Assembly (NCBI GenBank): GCA_963575745.1
Contig: CAUYUJ010004747.1
Coordinates: 318,010 to 382,009, forward strand
Source of the DNA: Prorocentrum cordatum
Lineage: Eukaryota; Sar; Dinophyceae; Prorocentrales; Prorocentraceae
Direction of reading: 5' to 3'
DNA: 64,000 bases
Shown: in pieces, positions 63,446-64,000 of the stretch
Layout: the number at the start of each line of letters is the position of its first letter
Position numbering within the stretch: the first letter of the stretch is position 1
The notes under the pieces: model-generated
Databases searched by the model: none
Told to the model about the DNA's origin: nothing
The model's input: the letters and a program-made list of their open reading frames with translations, nothing else
Program-made: the position numbers and the translations under genes

Positions 63446-63518
63446 GGAGCTCTTCGCCAAGTCGGATCTAGACAACGACAACAACATGTCGGTCTACGAG
63501 CGGGGCGGCTTGCCCTGA
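63446..63518 (+). CDS. EF-hand exon 4 (partial gene)
   Basis: After GGCCGCAG (AG at 63444-63445) the frame reads ELFAKSDLDNDNNMSVYERG. The loop D-L-D-N-D-N-N-M-S-V-Y-E at 63465-63500 has acidic residues at positions 1, 3, 5 and 12, with N instead of G at 6 and M at 8, so it is a slightly degenerate EF-hand. The frame then meets TGA at 63516-63518; either this is the last exon or an unseen donor lies near 63503. The preceding helix ELFAKSD fits an EF-hand. It lies on the same strand as the other EF-hand pieces. Confidence 0.5.
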
Positions 63519-63835
63519 AACTGCCCCCCCCCTCCACTCTCCTTTCGTCGTGAGAGAAACCAGCGGTTTAACAATTTGTGGCCTCTCGGGGCCCTCGCCA
63601 GGCCCCGGGACCGTCAAAAGACGATTCGGCATGGAGAACCGATCCCAGGGGAGGGCTCCAGATCTCTCCGGCACCGCGTTGTGAAAAAACAAGTCGCCGG
63701 AGTTCTGGCCCCCCCCACTCAGCCTCAATCTCCCAATGTCTCATTCGTCGTTGTCCCCCCCCGCCTTCCTGTTTGGCCCATTTTTCATCGTGTCTTCTTT
63801 GTTGCCCTCTCATATCATATGCCACATCCTCAGTA
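63519..63835. other. No gene recognised
   Basis: Mixed sequence between the EF-hand piece and the terminal microsatellite. Confidence 0.4.
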
Positions 63836-63859
63836 TCCTTGTCCGTCCATCCACCATCT

Positions 63860-64000
63860 CCTCCGTGTCCTCGTCCTTCTCCCTCCTCCTCCTTCCCTCC
63901 TCCTTCCCTCCTCCTTCCCCCTCCTGCTCCTCCCTCCTTCTACAACTCCTCCTCCTCCTCCTCCTCCTACTCCTCCTCCTCCTCCTCCTCCTCCTCCTCC
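63860..64000 (+). repeat. (CTC)n tract at the window end
   Basis: CTCCTTCCCT-like and then pure CTC repeats running to the end of the window. Confidence 0.95.

Overview
This window looks like nuclear DNA of a dinoflagellate, probably a free-living species with a large genome such as Prorocentrum; the genus is a guess. The reasons are: relics of the dinoflagellate trans-spliced leader (DinoSL) at 61614-61635 (21 of 22 bases) and, as a decayed tandem pair, at 53164-53204; several decayed LINE-type retroelements of the kind common in dinoflagellate genomes; an RCC1-repeat gene; EF-hand peptides cut into short exon-like pieces; high GC; and very large amounts of simple and satellite repeat. Most long open frames are by-products of GC-rich or in-phase repeat DNA and do not look like genes.

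Layout. 1-8.2 kb is repeat-rich: a fold-back element (2105-2576), a 134-bp higher-order satellite (2577-3500 and 4477-4712) split by a terminal-inverted-repeat element, and a second copy of that element (5835-7706). 8.6-9.7 kb carries the clearest gene-like ORF, seven RCC1-type repeats plus a C-terminal domain. 10-26 kb is GC-rich sequence with minisatellites, one EF-hand exon (16.67 kb) and two coding-looking pieces I cannot name (20.9 and 21.8 kb). 26-33 kb holds a composite dispersed repeat, two 90-bp arrays and a possible CCCH zinc-finger exon (30.3 kb). 33-38 kb holds two broken plus-strand LINE pieces and a 93-bp array. 38-44.3 kb is mostly micro- and minisatellite, ending with another copy of the composite repeat.

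44.4-47.3 kb has three more short exon-like pieces, two of them EF-hand-like, and a fold-back hairpin element. 47.6-53.2 kb is a nearly complete minus-strand LINE (zinc ribbon and coiled coil, endonuclease, reverse transcriptase, RNase H, terminal zinc finger) whose 5' end is two tandem decayed DinoSL copies. 53.6-58.3 kb is a second minus-strand LINE, cut off inside its endonuclease. 59.6-61.6 kb is pyrimidine-rich and GTC-rich repeat. 61.6-63.2 kb is a plus-strand retrocopy that begins with the DinoSL relic. A last EF-hand exon lies at 63.45 kb.

How the parts may fit together (inference): all EF-hand-like exon pieces lie on the plus strand over about 47 kb, so they could be exons of one or more genes with very long introns, with the two large LINEs lying antisense in an intron. 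The SL relics show that transcripts of these elements were trans-spliced like host mRNAs before they were copied back into the genome.
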